Shown one piece after another: positions 1-9,105 of a DNA stretch of 64,000 nt. Within the stretch, counting starts at the first letter, position 1, and each line of letters starts with the position of its first letter. Made by a program: the position numbers and the translations under genes. The DNA is from Paraferrimonas haliotis. GTDB taxonomy: Bacteria > Pseudomonadota > Gammaproteobacteria > Enterobacterales > Shewanellaceae. The notes under the pieces were generated by a model that saw nothing but the letters and a program-made list of their open reading frames with translations, did no database searches and was not told the origin of the DNA. The stretch lies in the NCBI RefSeq assembly GCF_002282895.1, contig NZ_NRRB01000003.1, positions 62,001 to 126,000 on the forward strand, written 5' to 3'.

Positions 1-212
1 GTGAGCATTGAGATATACAAGTCGTATTGCGCATCTGAAATGACTTGCATGCCCGCTCTGTACAAGGCATTTGACGCCTTTAAAACGGCAACCAGCTGTT
101 GTGACTCTAATTCCGATTTTTTAAAAAAGCTAACCAATTCAGAAGCACTAACCTCTAACTCGAGCTGGTTAATCAGTTCTGCTTGTTCGTCGCTGAAGGT
201 AATATCTAACAT
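1..212 (-). CDS. ligA: NAD-dependent DNA ligase, N-terminal fragment (runs off left edge)
   Basis: Only the first 70 codons lie in the window. The ATG at 212 follows the zipA stop by two bases, the usual zipA-ligA order. The stretch LKASNALYRAG followed by VISDAQYD matches the LigA adenylation subdomain Ia signature (typically a YY or LYH pair, then a PEIPDAEYD-like segment). This signature begins about 45 residues in, roughly 20-25 residues later than in E. coli LigA, so the protein has an extended, acidic and helical N-terminus. The enzyme would seal nicks using NAD+. Without the catalytic KxDG motif in view, the assignment rests on context and this short similarity. Confidence 0.62.
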   Translation of the reverse strand, partial: MLDITFSDEQAELINQLELEVSASELVSFFKKSELESQQLVAVLKASNALYRAGMQVISDAQYDLYISML

Positions 213-214
213 GA

Positions 215-1240
215 TTAATGTACGGCTTTGCGAATGCGTTCTAAATAGTGAGCACGACTGGCATCATTCCAAGGATTGCGCTGCTCGTCGGTGACAACGC
301 CATTTAAGTCGTCAGCCAGCTGTTGAGCGGCATTTAGCATGGTAGAAAAGCTCAGCTTTGCTTCCCCTTGGCATGGCAAAGTTAAAAACAACACCACACC
401 ATCGGTTTTAAACTGTTCCATATTATCCGGATCAAAGGTACCCGGCTTCATCATGTTTGCCAGCGAGTAAATGACTCGTCCGGTACCTGCTGGATCTTGA
501 TGACGATGGAAAATATTCATATCGCCAAACTTCAGTCCTAAAGTCAGTAAACATGGCAACAACTCAGAGCCGTGCAGCTGTTCGCCCGTTTGTGCCTGAA
601 CGTGCAACACCAACACATCGGTAGGCTCTGTAACCGTTTTTGGCGCTTCAGGCTTTGTTGCTTGTGGTGCAAGGTCATTGCTCGCGTTTTCGCTAGCGGC
701 TGTTTCTGGAGAGGTTAAATTAAACTCGTCGTTATCAGGTAATTCAGAAGAGGCTGCTGAGGTTGCTTGCGTCGCTTGCTTAGGCCGAGGTTTCGACTTG
801 GGTTTGCTGGTTGGCTCTTGGTTAGCAGCAGAAAGCGTCATTTCCGGCGTTTCTTCAAAACCGGCTAACCCCAATTGAACTTGATCTTCTGATTCTCGAG
901 TCACCCCGCCTAGTGAGGGCTCATTGATGACTGGCTCAACCTCAACATCAACTTTGCCAATGTTCGGTTGTGACTGTGTTGTTGGCGTCTCATCAATCTC
1001 GACACTCGGCTCGCTTGCCTCCGAATTATTACTGCGGATCTTTACTTCGCCAACACCGTCCATATCGAAGCCATCGGCGTCTCGTTTGGTTTCAGATTGA
1101 TAGCGGTCAATGCTTCGTAGCGGTTTGTCAGCCATCGGCTCGACTCGTTCTTTTTTATTGCTCCAATATCCGTGCAAAAGCACCCCAGCGATGGCGATTA
1201 ACCCGATTATGATCAATACCAGCTGTAAATCATCGTTCAT
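215..1240 (-). CDS. zipA: Cell division protein ZipA
   Basis: ZipA anchors FtsZ protofilaments to the inner membrane at the division septum. Residues about 5-25 form one hydrophobic helix with a short periplasmic N-terminus, followed by a basic segment (WSNKKERVE). Residues about 40-210 are an acidic, Pro/Gln/Thr-rich linker. The last 135 or so residues are the FtsZ-binding domain, with VLVLHVQAQTGEQLHG, GLKFGDMNIFHRH and the FDPDNM segment. At 341 residues it is close to family length. It lies 18 bases downstream of smc on the same strand and two bases before ligA, so the three genes are probably cotranscribed. Confidence 0.95.
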   Translation of the reverse strand: MNDDLQLVLIIIGLIAIAGVLLHGYWSNKKERVEPMADKPLRSIDRYQSETKRDADGFDMDGVGEVKIRSNNSEASEPSVEIDETPTTQSQPNIGKVDVEVEPVINEPSLGGVTRESEDQVQLGLAGFEETPEMTLSAANQEPTSKPKSKPRPKQATQATSAASSELPDNDEFNLTSPETAASENASNDLAPQATKPEAPKTVTEPTDVLVLHVQAQTGEQLHGSELLPCLLTLGLKFGDMNIFHRHQDPAGTGRVIYSLANMMKPGTFDPDNMEQFKTDGVVLFLTLPCQGEAKLSFSTMLNAAQQLADDLNGVVTDEQRNPWNDASRAHYLERIRKAVH

Positions 1241-1258
1241 TGGTTGTCCTGTATACCG

Positions 1259-4200
1259 TTATCCTGCATCGGCGAAGGCGAGCGCTTCGTCAATATCAAC
1301 ACTAACTATTCGTGAGGCGCCGGCTTCATGCATGGTCACGCCTGTGAGCTGCTGAGCCAATTCCATCGTAACTTTATTGTGGCTAATGTAAACAAACTGA
1401 ACCTCATTCGCCATTTGTTCGAGCAAGGCGCAAAACCGTCCGACATTGGCGTCATCTAACGGCGCATCGACTTCGTCTAACAAGCAGAATGGCGCGGGAT
1501 TCAGTTTAAAAATTGCGAACACCAATGATAATGCGGTTAGCGCTTTTTCTCCACCGCTTAATAGGTGAATCGTGCTATTTCTCTTACCCGGTGGTTGCGC
1601 CATGATAGAAACCCCACTATTGAGCAAGTCGTCGTCATCCAATTGCAACCACGCCTTGCCGCCGCCAAACACTTGTGGGAATAAATCACCAAAGCCTTGG
1701 TTAATATTATCAAAGGTGTTTTTGAATTTACTACGGGTCTCTTTATCTATGGTTTTTATGGCGTTTTCCAGCGACGCCAATGCTTGGGTTAAGTCGGCAT
1801 CTTGCTCGTCTAAGTATCGTTTTCTCTGACTTTCAGTTTCATACTCTTCAACCGCCGCTAGGTTAATAGGCCCCAGTCGCTCTACTTTGAGTTTAATTTG
1901 CTGCAGGGTTCGTTGCAGCGATTCTGGGGTTGCATCGGCATCAATCTCTTCAAGCAGCAAACTTAACTGGCTGGGGTGCGAGTAGTGCTGGTTAAGTTGA
2001 GCCAAATAGTTGTCTGCTTGAGTGGTCAAACTTGCCCGCTGCACGTCCAGCTCATTAAACTGCTCCGCCAACTGCTGCAATGCCTTACCGGTTTGCTCCT
2101 TTGTGGCCATCACTTGTTGCAATTGGCTTTGAGTTTGATGGTGATGCTGGCGTTTTTGCTCTGTGCTTTGTTGCGCCTGACTTTGCTGTGTCAGCAGTTG
2201 CTGCAATTCTTGCTCAAGGGCATCCATGTTTTCTTGAGTTGGCCGATTACGCTGCAGTTGCTGCAATGCTTCTTGGGTGCTCTGTTCAAGCGCGATGGCT
2301 TTTTCCAGCACCGGCTGCAAGGTTTCGATTTGGCTGGCAAGCTGCTGCTGTTCTCCGGTTACCGTGAGCAACTCGCGCTGAGCGCTGCGACTTTGCTGAT
2401 TGAGCTCATCAAGCTTGCTCGCCAACGCTTGTTGCTGCTGTTGCTCGTTGACTACTGCTTGTTGGTGTTGTTCAAGCTCTAGGGCTAAGCCGTTGCTGGC
2501 CGTGCTGTTGTCAGCCAACGCTTGGGTTAAGGCGTCTATGTCCTGTTGCAGCGTCTGTTGTTTTTGCTGCTGCGCTTGTTGCTGTTCTTGCAGTGCTTGC
2601 TGTTGCGCTTGAGTATGCTGGCATTGCAGCGACAATTGAGCCTCTTGCTGCTGCGCATGTTGCTGCTGTTGCTGCGCCTGCTGGTATTGGCTATTACGCT
2701 GTACCAGCTGCTCGTTAAGGGTTTCGCGATGAGCCTGCGCTGTTGCAACCTCTTGCTGGGCAGCTTCTAATTGCAGGTTAAGCTCTTGCACACGGCTTTG
2801 CAGTGACAAAATATCCATGCTTTGCTTGGCCTTAAGCCGGAAACCCTGCCCCCAAATCTGGCCATCCGCTAAGGTAATCATTTGCTCTTTACTTAAGTTA
2901 TCGAGCAGTGCTGAAGCCGCCTGTTCATCCTGGGCAAATCGCACCTGCGACAACCAAGGCAACAAGTTAATGCGGCTATTAATGCTAACATCGTCCTGCA
3001 GCGATAGTCGTTGCATGCCCTGCTCTGCAAAGGCCCCGTGTGGAGGCTGGCTATCGGAGTCAACAACCTCGGCGGTCATGACTTCACTCAATATCGCCGA
3101 TACGGCTTTTTGCCACTGCGGCGCCACCTCAATGGCTTGATAAACCTGATAATTGCCGTCCGGGTTGGCGTCCTGCAACTGAGATTCCAATGCCTTATGC
3201 TGCCCTTTAAGCTCACTAAGGCGCGCCAACAAATCCCGCTCTAGTTGGTTTTGCTCGCTAATTTGATCCTGCACGTCGCTGATGTTGTCCGCCAGTATCT
3301 GGATTTCAAACTGGCCATCTTGATGCTGAGTTTGCGCTTGTAACAGCGCCGCTTGTTGCGCTTCAAGCTGTTGCTGCAGCGCCTCGATTTCATGCTCGTC
3401 TATCTGCGTCAACTCGCTGAGCTGCTGTCGCTTAGCTGTCAGTTGCGCCTGCAATTTGGCCTGCTCTGCGGTGAGCGTCATCTGCTGTTGCTGGACAGCT
3501 TGCAATTGCTGCTGCACACTTTGCAGCGTTGAGCTTTGATGCAGTGCACTGGCCTCTGTTAAGCGCTGGTTGAGTCTTTGGTCGCGTTTTTGCGCGGCTT
3601 CTAGCTTGGGTGCAAGCAGCTGCAATTGCTGTTGCCAGTCTTGCAGCTGTTGTTGCGACTGAGCTTGCTCTTGCTGAGCTTCTACAAGGGCTGACTGAGC
3701 TTGCTGGTAATCCGTTTGATAGCGCTCACTCGCTTGCTTCATGACAAACAGCTTTTGCTCTGCCGCATTGGCTTGCTTAGACAAAGAAAACACTTGTTGT
3801 GTTGAGTGCTTTTCTTGATCTTGATGCTCAGTAAGCTCACTTTGCAATTGAGTAATGGATAACTGGCTGCTGACTTGCTCCGCAGTTAACCGTTCTTTTT
3901 CTAAGCTCAGTTTACTCAGCTGTTGTTTGATGTCGTTAGTTTGTTCGTTACAGTTTTGCCATAACAGCGCTGACTGCTGTGCTTCCAGTTGCCTTATTTT
4001 GGCTTTGTGTTCTTTATAGCGCTGAGCCGCGTTGGCTTGTCGTTGCAATCGTGACAGCTGATTACCCAACTCTAAGCGAATGTCTGCTAATCGTTCTAAA
4101 TTTTCGCGAGTGTGACGGATACGATTTTCGGTTTCTCGACGGCGATCTTTATACTTAGAGATCCCCGCCGCCTCTTCTATAAAGACTCTAAGCTCACGAG

Positions 4201-4669
4201 GTTTAGACTCAATTAACCGAGAAATCATGCCCTGTTCGATAATGGCATAGCTTCGGGCACCTAGCCCGGTACCCATAAACAAATCGGTGACGTCGCGCCG
4301 GCGACACTTTTTGCCATTCAAATAATACTGAGATTGGCCTTCTCGGTTAACGCTGCGTTTGATGCTGATTTCATTAAACTGCGCGTATTCCGCCGACAGG
4401 CGCTGATCACACTCTTCAAACACCAATTCAACCGAGGCTTGGCCAATGGCGGCGCGATGGCGAGAGCCGTTGAAAATGACGTCGGTCATGGCGTCGCCGC
4501 GCAAATGCTTGGCCGAGCTTTCCCCTAGCACCCAGCGCACCGCATCAATCACATTGGATTTGCCGCAGCCGTTGGGGCCAACGATGGCGGTAATCGCCTT
4601 AGGCAATTCAATTTTCGTTGGGTCCACAAAAGACTTAAAACCCGCAAGTTTTATTTGCTTTAAGCGCAT
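1259..4669 (-). CDS. smc: Chromosome partition protein SMC
   Basis: This is the core ATPase of the bacterial condensin, acting with ScpA and ScpB to organise and segregate the chromosome. The Walker A motif GPNGCGKS is at residues 31-38. Two long coiled coils flank a hinge at roughly residues 490-620. The C-terminal head has the ABC signature LLSGGEKALTALSL and a Walker B region ending FCLLDEVDAPLDD. The 1136-residue length is normal for gammaproteobacterial SMC. The coiled coils are strikingly glutamine-rich (runs such as QQQQQQ). Having SMC rather than MukB argues against Enterobacterales and Vibrionales. The ATG at 4669 gives the canonical MRLKQIKLAGFKSF start. Confidence 0.97.
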   Translation of the reverse strand: MRLKQIKLAGFKSFVDPTKIELPKAITAIVGPNGCGKSNVIDAVRWVLGESSAKHLRGDAMTDVIFNGSRHRAAIGQASVELVFEECDQRLSAEYAQFNEISIKRSVNREGQSQYYLNGKKCRRRDVTDLFMGTGLGARSYAIIEQGMISRLIESKPRELRVFIEEAAGISKYKDRRRETENRIRHTRENLERLADIRLELGNQLSRLQRQANAAQRYKEHKAKIRQLEAQQSALLWQNCNEQTNDIKQQLSKLSLEKERLTAEQVSSQLSITQLQSELTEHQDQEKHSTQQVFSLSKQANAAEQKLFVMKQASERYQTDYQQAQSALVEAQQEQAQSQQQLQDWQQQLQLLAPKLEAAQKRDQRLNQRLTEASALHQSSTLQSVQQQLQAVQQQQMTLTAEQAKLQAQLTAKRQQLSELTQIDEHEIEALQQQLEAQQAALLQAQTQHQDGQFEIQILADNISDVQDQISEQNQLERDLLARLSELKGQHKALESQLQDANPDGNYQVYQAIEVAPQWQKAVSAILSEVMTAEVVDSDSQPPHGAFAEQGMQRLSLQDDVSINSRINLLPWLSQVRFAQDEQAASALLDNLSKEQMITLADGQIWGQGFRLKAKQSMDILSLQSRVQELNLQLEAAQQEVATAQAHRETLNEQLVQRNSQYQQAQQQQQHAQQQEAQLSLQCQHTQAQQQALQEQQQAQQQKQQTLQQDIDALTQALADNSTASNGLALELEQHQQAVVNEQQQQQALASKLDELNQQSRSAQRELLTVTGEQQQLASQIETLQPVLEKAIALEQSTQEALQQLQRNRPTQENMDALEQELQQLLTQQSQAQQSTEQKRQHHHQTQSQLQQVMATKEQTGKALQQLAEQFNELDVQRASLTTQADNYLAQLNQHYSHPSQLSLLLEEIDADATPESLQRTLQQIKLKVERLGPINLAAVEEYETESQRKRYLDEQDADLTQALASLENAIKTIDKETRSKFKNTFDNINQGFGDLFPQVFGGGKAWLQLDDDDLLNSGVSIMAQPPGKRNSTIHLLSGGEKALTALSLVFAIFKLNPAPFCLLDEVDAPLDDANVGRFCALLEQMANEVQFVYISHNKVTMELAQQLTGVTMHEAGASRIVSVDIDEALAFADAG

Positions 4670-4837
4670 GCTATCGAGTTCGGAGTTTACTAATTCTTAT
4701 AATAAAGCCTTATCTTACCAATCACTCCAATTGTTGCAATCGACATCCTTTGAAATGCTTTGCAACGCTTTGTTACTTGATTAACCCACCGACCTGCTTG
4801 CACAATGAGAATCGGGTTAAACTCTAGGAATATGACT

Positions 4838-5611
4838 ATGGAACGGGCAGATAGCCAAGCAACATCAGGCATAAACAAGGTCAGTGGCGTTAATTATTTT
4901 TTCTATGGCTTTCATTTAATTAAACAGCCAGGATTACGCACCTTTGTAATCATACCGTTACTTGTAAACGTAGTGTTGTTTAGTGTTGGCATCTATTTTG
5001 GTGTGCAGCGACTGGACATCTTGCTGACCTGGGTTGAGTCGCAACTGCCGGAGTTCTTAAGCTGGCTGAATTTCATTCTTTGGCCACTGGCGGTTATTAG
5101 CATGCTGGTGAGCATGTCGTTTGTTTTTAGCTCGGTAATGAATTGGATTGCTGCGCCTTTTAACGGACTGCTGGCAGAAAAGGTCGAGCAAAAGCTGACC
5201 GGCCAAACCCTTAATGATCAAGGCATGATGGCCGTTATCAAAGACATCCCTCGAGTGTTTGCCCGTGAGTGGCAAAAGCTCAAATATTATCTACCCCGAG
5301 CCATTTTGTGTCTGCTGTTGTTTTTAGTGCCTGTGTTTGGGCAAACCTTAGGCCCCATTATTTGGTTCTTGTTCAGCAGTTGGATGATGGCCATTCAGTA
5401 CTGCGACTACCCCTTTGATAACCATAAAGTCAGCTTTTCTGATATGAAGTGGAGCCTTAAGCAAACCCGAGGCACCAGCGGCAGTTTCGGCATGATGGTG
5501 GCCTTGTTTGCCATGATCCCCTTTGTCAATTTTATCGTAATGCCAGTAGCGATTTGCGGAGCCACCGCCATGTGGGTAGACAAATACCGAGCCGCCTACG
5601 TAAATCAGTAA
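4838..5611 (+). CDS. cysZ: Sulfate transporter CysZ
   Basis: CysZ is an inner-membrane sulfate permease that feeds cysteine biosynthesis. The N-terminal region (GVNYFFYGFHLIKQPGLRTFVIIPLLVN) follows the E. coli CysZ pattern, with several hydrophobic segments around residues 25-60, 70-110, 160-195 and 215-245. In-frame ATGs exist at 4805, 4832 and 4838. The last has an AGGAA Shine-Dalgarno at 4826-4830 with seven-base spacing and is preferred, giving 257 residues against about 253 in E. coli. It is divergent from smc and upstream of cysK, the same order as in E. coli. Confidence 0.93.
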   Translation: MERADSQATSGINKVSGVNYFFYGFHLIKQPGLRTFVIIPLLVNVVLFSVGIYFGVQRLDILLTWVESQLPEFLSWLNFILWPLAVISMLVSMSFVFSSVMNWIAAPFNGLLAEKVEQKLTGQTLNDQGMMAVIKDIPRVFAREWQKLKYYLPRAILCLLLFLVPVFGQTLGPIIWFLFSSWMMAIQYCDYPFDNHKVSFSDMKWSLKQTRGTSGSFGMMVALFAMIPFVNFIVMPVAICGATAMWVDKYRAAYVNQ

Positions 5612-5618
5612 CTCATTG

Positions 5619-5630
5619 TGATAATTATCA
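5619..5630. promoter_or_regulatory. AT-rich palindrome, Fur-like, between cysZ and cysK
   Basis: TGATAATTATCA is a perfect 12-base palindrome eight bases after the cysZ stop and about 120 bases before the cysK start. Its sequence resembles the core of a Fur box, with a GATAAT then a TATCATT half. Only about 13 of 19 positions fit the full consensus, so this is a weak candidate. It could equally be a chance AT-rich palindrome in the cysK leader. Confidence 0.3.
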
Positions 5631-5753
5631 TTCCTACTACAAGTAACTAAACAAACTATGCTTATAACTAAATAGCATATGGCATAAAAAACGGTTACTT
5701 TTAAAATAAGAATCAGGCCGTATGCTGGAGCATGTAAATTTAAGGAGCCGGAC

Positions 5754-6722
5754 ATGAGCAAAATTTTTGAAGACAACTCGTTGTCAATTGGAAGTACCCC
5801 ACTGGTGAAACTAAACCGCGTAAGCGAAGGTCGAGTGTTAGCCAAAATTGAAGCGCGCAACCCAAGTTTTAGTGTTAAGTGTCGCATTGGTGCTAACATG
5901 ATCTGGGAAGCCGAGAAACAAGGTATTCTAGGTCCTGGTAAAGCCTTAATTGAGCCGACCTCAGGTAATACCGGTATTGCGCTGGCGTTTGTGGCAGCGG
6001 CTCGCGGTTACCCTCTTACGTTAACCATGCCCAACACCATGAGTCTTGAGCGTCGTAAGTTGCTTAAAGCCCTAGGTGCCGAGTTGGTGCTCACCGAAGG
6101 CGCGAAAGGCATGAAAGGCGCCATTGCCGCCGCCGAAGAGATTTTAAACTCAGACCCGGATAAATACGTATTGCTGCAGCAGTTTGATAATCCTGCCAAC
6201 CCAGAGATCCACGTTAAAACCACGGGTCCAGAAATTTGGAACGACACTGACGGTGAAGTGGATATTTTCGTTGCCGGTGTGGGTACCGGCGGTACCATTA
6301 CCGGTGTCAGTCGATACATCAAAGAAGTGCAAGGTAAAGCCATTACCTCGGTTGCGGTAGAGCCTGTAGACTCTCCGGTGATCACCCAAGCCAAAGCGGG
6401 ACAGGAACTCACCCCGGGACCTCATAAAATTCAAGGCATCGGTGCTGGCTTTATTCCCGGTAACCTAGATTTGGATTTGGTGGATGCTACCGAGCAGGTA
6501 TCTAATGAAGACGCCATGGCCATGGCCAAACGCTTGATGAAAGAAGAAGGCATTTTAGCGGGTATATCCTCTGGCGCCGCTGTAGTAGCGGCGAACCGTT
6601 TAGCCAGCAAGCCAGAGAATGCCGGCAAAACCATCGTGGTTATCTTGCCATCGTCTGCTGAGCGCTACCTAACCAGTGCCCTATTTGCCGATGAGTTTAC
6701 CGACCAAGAGTTGGTTCAATAG
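5754..6722 (+). CDS. cysK: Cysteine synthase A (O-acetylserine sulfhydrylase)
   Basis: This PLP enzyme makes L-cysteine from O-acetylserine and sulfide in the cytosol. The PLP lysine is K42 in [14 protein letters not shown]. The substrate-binding [10 protein letters not shown] loop (residues about 67-76) and the phosphate-cradling GTGGTITG loop (about residue 175) are intact. The 322-residue length and sequence are very close to E. coli CysK. TAAGGAG at 5741-5747 sits six bases before the ATG. cysZ lies directly upstream, so sulfate import and assimilation are neighbours. A strong terminator follows the stop. Confidence 0.97.
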   Translation: MSKIFEDNSLSIGSTPLVKLNRVSEGRVLAKIEARNPSFSVKCRIGANMIWEAEKQGILGPGKALIEPTSGNTGIALAFVAAARGYPLTLTMPNTMSLERRKLLKALGAELVLTEGAKGMKGAIAAAEEILNSDPDKYVLLQQFDNPANPEIHVKTTGPEIWNDTDGEVDIFVAGVGTGGTITGVSRYIKEVQGKAITSVAVEPVDSPVITQAKAGQELTPGPHKIQGIGAGFIPGNLDLDLVDATEQVSNEDAMAMAKRLMKEEGILAGISSGAAVVAANRLASKPENAGKTIVVILPSSAERYLTSALFADEFTDQELVQ

Positions 6723-6742
6723 TCGCAATTAACACCCTACTA

Positions 6743-6767
6743 GCCGAGACTCGTTCTCGGCTTTTTT
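6743..6767 (+). terminator. Rho-independent terminator of cysK
   Basis: The stem GCCGAGA / TCTCGGC (7 bp, five-base loop) is followed by six T residues, 20 bases after the cysK stop. Confidence 0.9.
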
Positions 6768-6864
6768 ATGTAGCGAATCGCCTTCGCACCTTAGTCGTTA
6801 TTGCATTATAGTTATTAAGCAAGCTGAGCACTTCCCAGTCGACTAACCCTTCTAAGGAGCAACC

Positions 6865-7272
6865 ATGGTGCAGTTAACCCTAGCTGTTCTTGATAATGAG
6901 TTTACCGTTCATAGCTTCGATGAAAACCATCGACCCGACGCTGAAATATTTGAACAGGAGTTTTACTTTATTGGCAAAACCCAAGACGAACTGTCGGTGG
7001 TTGTTCCCTCAAGCCTGTCGCTAGCAAGCGATGCCCAAGAGGCCGGCTGGTGCTGTTTAGAAGTACTGGGGCCGCTGGGGTTTTCCATGGTGGGCATTAT
7101 GGCTCGCTTGTCCACCACCTTAGCCGAGGTCAATATCAGCATTTTGGCCATATCCACCTTTGATACCGACTACCTATTGGTCAAAAAGAAGCGCTTAGCC
7201 GATGCCACCAAAGCCCTTAAAGCCAATGGCTATCAGGTGCTCGCAAAAAAAAGCCAGTATCAAGAGGCTTGA
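6865..7272 (+). CDS. ACT domain-containing protein
   Basis: This is a 135-residue cytosolic protein. Residues about 60-130 read as an ACT fold (GWCCLEVLGPL, then MVGIMARLSTTLAEVNISILAISTFDTDYLLVKK), as in the ACT_7/CASTOR-like modules that bind amino acids. The N-terminal half has the strand-rich pattern of a second, divergent ACT-like unit. No enzymatic domain is attached, so a ligand-sensing role is likely but the ligand is unknown. AAGGAG lies just before the ATG. The 3' end of the gene overlaps the terminator of the convergent gene. Confidence 0.82.
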   Translation: MVQLTLAVLDNEFTVHSFDENHRPDAEIFEQEFYFIGKTQDELSVVVPSSLSLASDAQEAGWCCLEVLGPLGFSMVGIMARLSTTLAEVNISILAISTFDTDYLLVKKKRLADATKALKANGYQVLAKKSQYQEA

Positions 7273-7283
7273 TAACTGGCTTT
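7245..7283 (-). terminator. Terminator for the YebC/YeeN-family gene, embedded in the end of the ACT gene
   Basis: Read on the minus strand, AAAGCCAG, then TTATCAAG, a short CCT loop, CTTGATA and CTGGCTTT make a long near-perfect hairpin followed by seven T residues. It lies about 20 bases past the stop of the minus-strand gene ending at 7302. The right arm on the plus strand also ends in TTTCTGT, so it may act weakly in both directions. Confidence 0.8.
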
Positions 7284-7301
7284 CTGTAAAGCGACGCTCG
7301 C

Positions 7302-8024
7302 TTATTGGTCGACTTCGGCGTTGTGATAAACGTCTTGAACGTCGTCACAATCGTTTAGCATGTCCATGAATTTTTCAAAAACCGCCACATCGTCACCGCT
7401 CACCTGATGCATGTTTTGAGGCACAAAAGAAATCTCCTCCACATCAAACTCAACCCCGGCGATTGCGTCGGTTAACGCGGTTCTGGCTTTATTGAATTCT
7501 GTGTGAGGAACAAACACAGTAATCTTACCGGCTTCGCACTCAATATCGGCAACATCCACGTCTTCCATCATCAAGGCTTCAAGAACGGCTTCTTCATCGT
7601 CGCCGTTGAACACGAAGACCGCTTGATGATCAAACATGTGAGCAACCGCACCCGGCGCGCCAAGCTTAGCGTCATTTTTTACAAAGCACTGTCTTACTTC
7701 GGTAAAGGTACGCTTGTTATTGTCAGTTAAACAGTCAACGATAACCATACAGCCGCCAGGACCAAAGCCTTCATAGCGTGCCGTTGAGTAGTCTTCGCCG
7801 CCACCGCCTTTGGCCTTGTCGATTGCTCGATCAATCACGTGCGCTGGCACTTGGTCTTTTTTGGCTTTTTCTATCATACGACGCAGAGCCAAATTGCCGT
7901 CTGGGTCAAAACCGCCATTCTTAGCACATACGTAGATTTCCTTGCCGTAGCGGGAATACAGTTTGGTCTTAGCCCCTTGGGTTTTAGCCATGGACTCTTT
8001 TCGGTTTTGAAACGCTCTACCCAT
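7302..8024 (-). CDS. YebC/PmpR/TACO1-family protein, YeeN-like
   Basis: This family is annotated as DNA-binding regulators or translation-associated factors. The 240-residue sequence follows E. coli YeeN rather than YebC: the MGR start, [29 protein letters not shown], then the [11 protein letters not shown] signature and a C-terminal ..[10 protein letters not shown] end. The three-domain family architecture is complete. Whether it acts on transcription or on ribosome stalling cannot be told from sequence. It sits 57 bases behind the epimerase gene on the same strand, but with a different role, so cotranscription is possible rather than meaningful. Confidence 0.88.
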   Translation of the reverse strand: MGRAFQNRKESMAKTQGAKTKLYSRYGKEIYVCAKNGGFDPDGNLALRRMIEKAKKDQVPAHVIDRAIDKAKGGGGEDYSTARYEGFGPGGCMVIVDCLTDNNKRTFTEVRQCFVKNDAKLGAPGAVAHMFDHQAVFVFNGDDEEAVLEALMMEDVDVADIECEAGKITVFVPHTEFNKARTALTDAIAGVEFDVEEISFVPQNMHQVSGDDVAVFEKFMDMLNDCDDVQDVYHNAEVDQ

Positions 8025-8081
8025 CTTAGTTTCTCGTCAATTAGTCGATAAAAATGTGTTCATTGAGTCGCCGCTCAATGG

Positions 8082-9092
8082 TTAAACTTGATAGTACTCT
8101 CGGTACCAATCAGCAAATTGCTTAAGCCCGTAAGACAACTCGGTTTTCGGTGAAAACCCGGTGGCTTTGGCGAGCTTATCCGTTGCAGCGTAGGTTTGAT
8201 ACACGTCACCTGGCTGCATAGGTTTCATATTTAACGTCGCTTTCTTACCCAGCGCGTCTTCAAGGGTATTGATAAAGCTCAGCAACTGAACCGGCTGATG
8301 GTTACCAATATTAAATACCTGATACGGTGCTGATGATACATCAGGAGCCAAGTTGCTGGAAAGTGAATCCGATGCCGAGACGGTAGGTATGCAATCCAAT
8401 GTTGCACAAATGCCCTCAACAATGTCATCAATGTAGGTAAAATCTCGGCTCAAACGCCCTTCATTAAAGACGTCGATAGGCTCACCGGCCAGTATTTTCT
8501 TAGTAAAGCTAAAGTACGCCATATCCGGTCGACCCCAAGGTCCATACACGGTAAAAAAGCGCAAACCCGTGGTGGCTAAGCCATACAAATGACTGTAGCT
8601 GTGGGCCATCATTTCGTTAGACTTTTTCGTGGCTGCGTACAAAGATACAGGGTGATCGACTCCGTGCTCTTCGCTAAATGGCACTTGAGTATTCAAGCCA
8701 TAAACCGATGACGACGAAGCGTACACCAAATGCTCAACCTGTTGATGACGACATCCTTCAAGCACATTCAGCGTGCCGTTAACGTTACTTTGCGTATAGG
8801 CTCTGGGGTTGGTGATCGAATAACGCACCCCAGCTTGTGCACCCAGGTGGACGACACGCTGAAATTGATAACGTTTAAACAAGCTGTCCATGGCGGCATC
8901 ATCGGCCAAATCGATGCGTTCAAACACAAAGTTGTCGTGCCCTTGCAGTTGCGCTAATCGAGCTTGTTTTAACGATACCTCGTAATAGTCATTAAGGTTA
9001 TCAATACCCACAACCTCATGCCCTTGCGCCAACAGTTTGGTCGCGAGGTGGTATCCGATAAAGCCTGCGGCTCCAATAATCAATATGTTCAT
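8082..9092 (-). CDS. NAD-dependent nucleotide-sugar epimerase (UDP-glucuronate 4-epimerase-like)
   Basis: Extended short-chain dehydrogenase fold. The NAD-binding GAAGFIG motif is at residues 7-13. The catalytic YAATKK (YxxxK) lies near residue 150, with TGLRFFTVYGPWGRPDMA and FTYIDDIVEGI downstream. The GIDNLNDYYEVSLK segment is typical of the UDP-glucuronate/UDP-galacturonate epimerase branch, whose product is UDP-galacturonate. There is a serine-rich insertion around residues 235-255. It is the last gene of a four-gene operon with a GT2, a LABN protein and a GT39 transferase, suggesting that it supplies the sugar they use. Exact substrate specificity is inferred. Confidence 0.85.
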   Translation of the reverse strand: MNILIIGAAGFIGYHLATKLLAQGHEVVGIDNLNDYYEVSLKQARLAQLQGHDNFVFERIDLADDAAMDSLFKRYQFQRVVHLGAQAGVRYSITNPRAYTQSNVNGTLNVLEGCRHQQVEHLVYASSSSVYGLNTQVPFSEEHGVDHPVSLYAATKKSNEMMAHSYSHLYGLATTGLRFFTVYGPWGRPDMAYFSFTKKILAGEPIDVFNEGRLSRDFTYIDDIVEGICATLDCIPTVSASDSLSSNLAPDVSSAPYQVFNIGNHQPVQLLSFINTLEDALGKKATLNMKPMQPGDVYQTYAATDKLAKATGFSPKTELSYGLKQFADWYREYYQV

Positions 9093-9105
9093 AATCTATC
9101 GCTGC

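Noticed and set aside
1-294. Plus-strand ORF of 97 codons at the left edge
   Set aside because: It lies opposite ligA and zipA, has no recognisable motif, and the minus-strand reading carries a ligase signature in proper zipA-ligA order.
1976-2770. Leucine- and cysteine-rich ORFs opposite smc
   Set aside because: They are antisense shadows of the glutamine-rich SMC coil: CAG/CAA codons read backwards as Leu/Cys.
5348-5899. Long minus-strand ORF spanning cysZ and the cysK start
   Set aside because: It is antisense to two strongly supported genes and has no family features.
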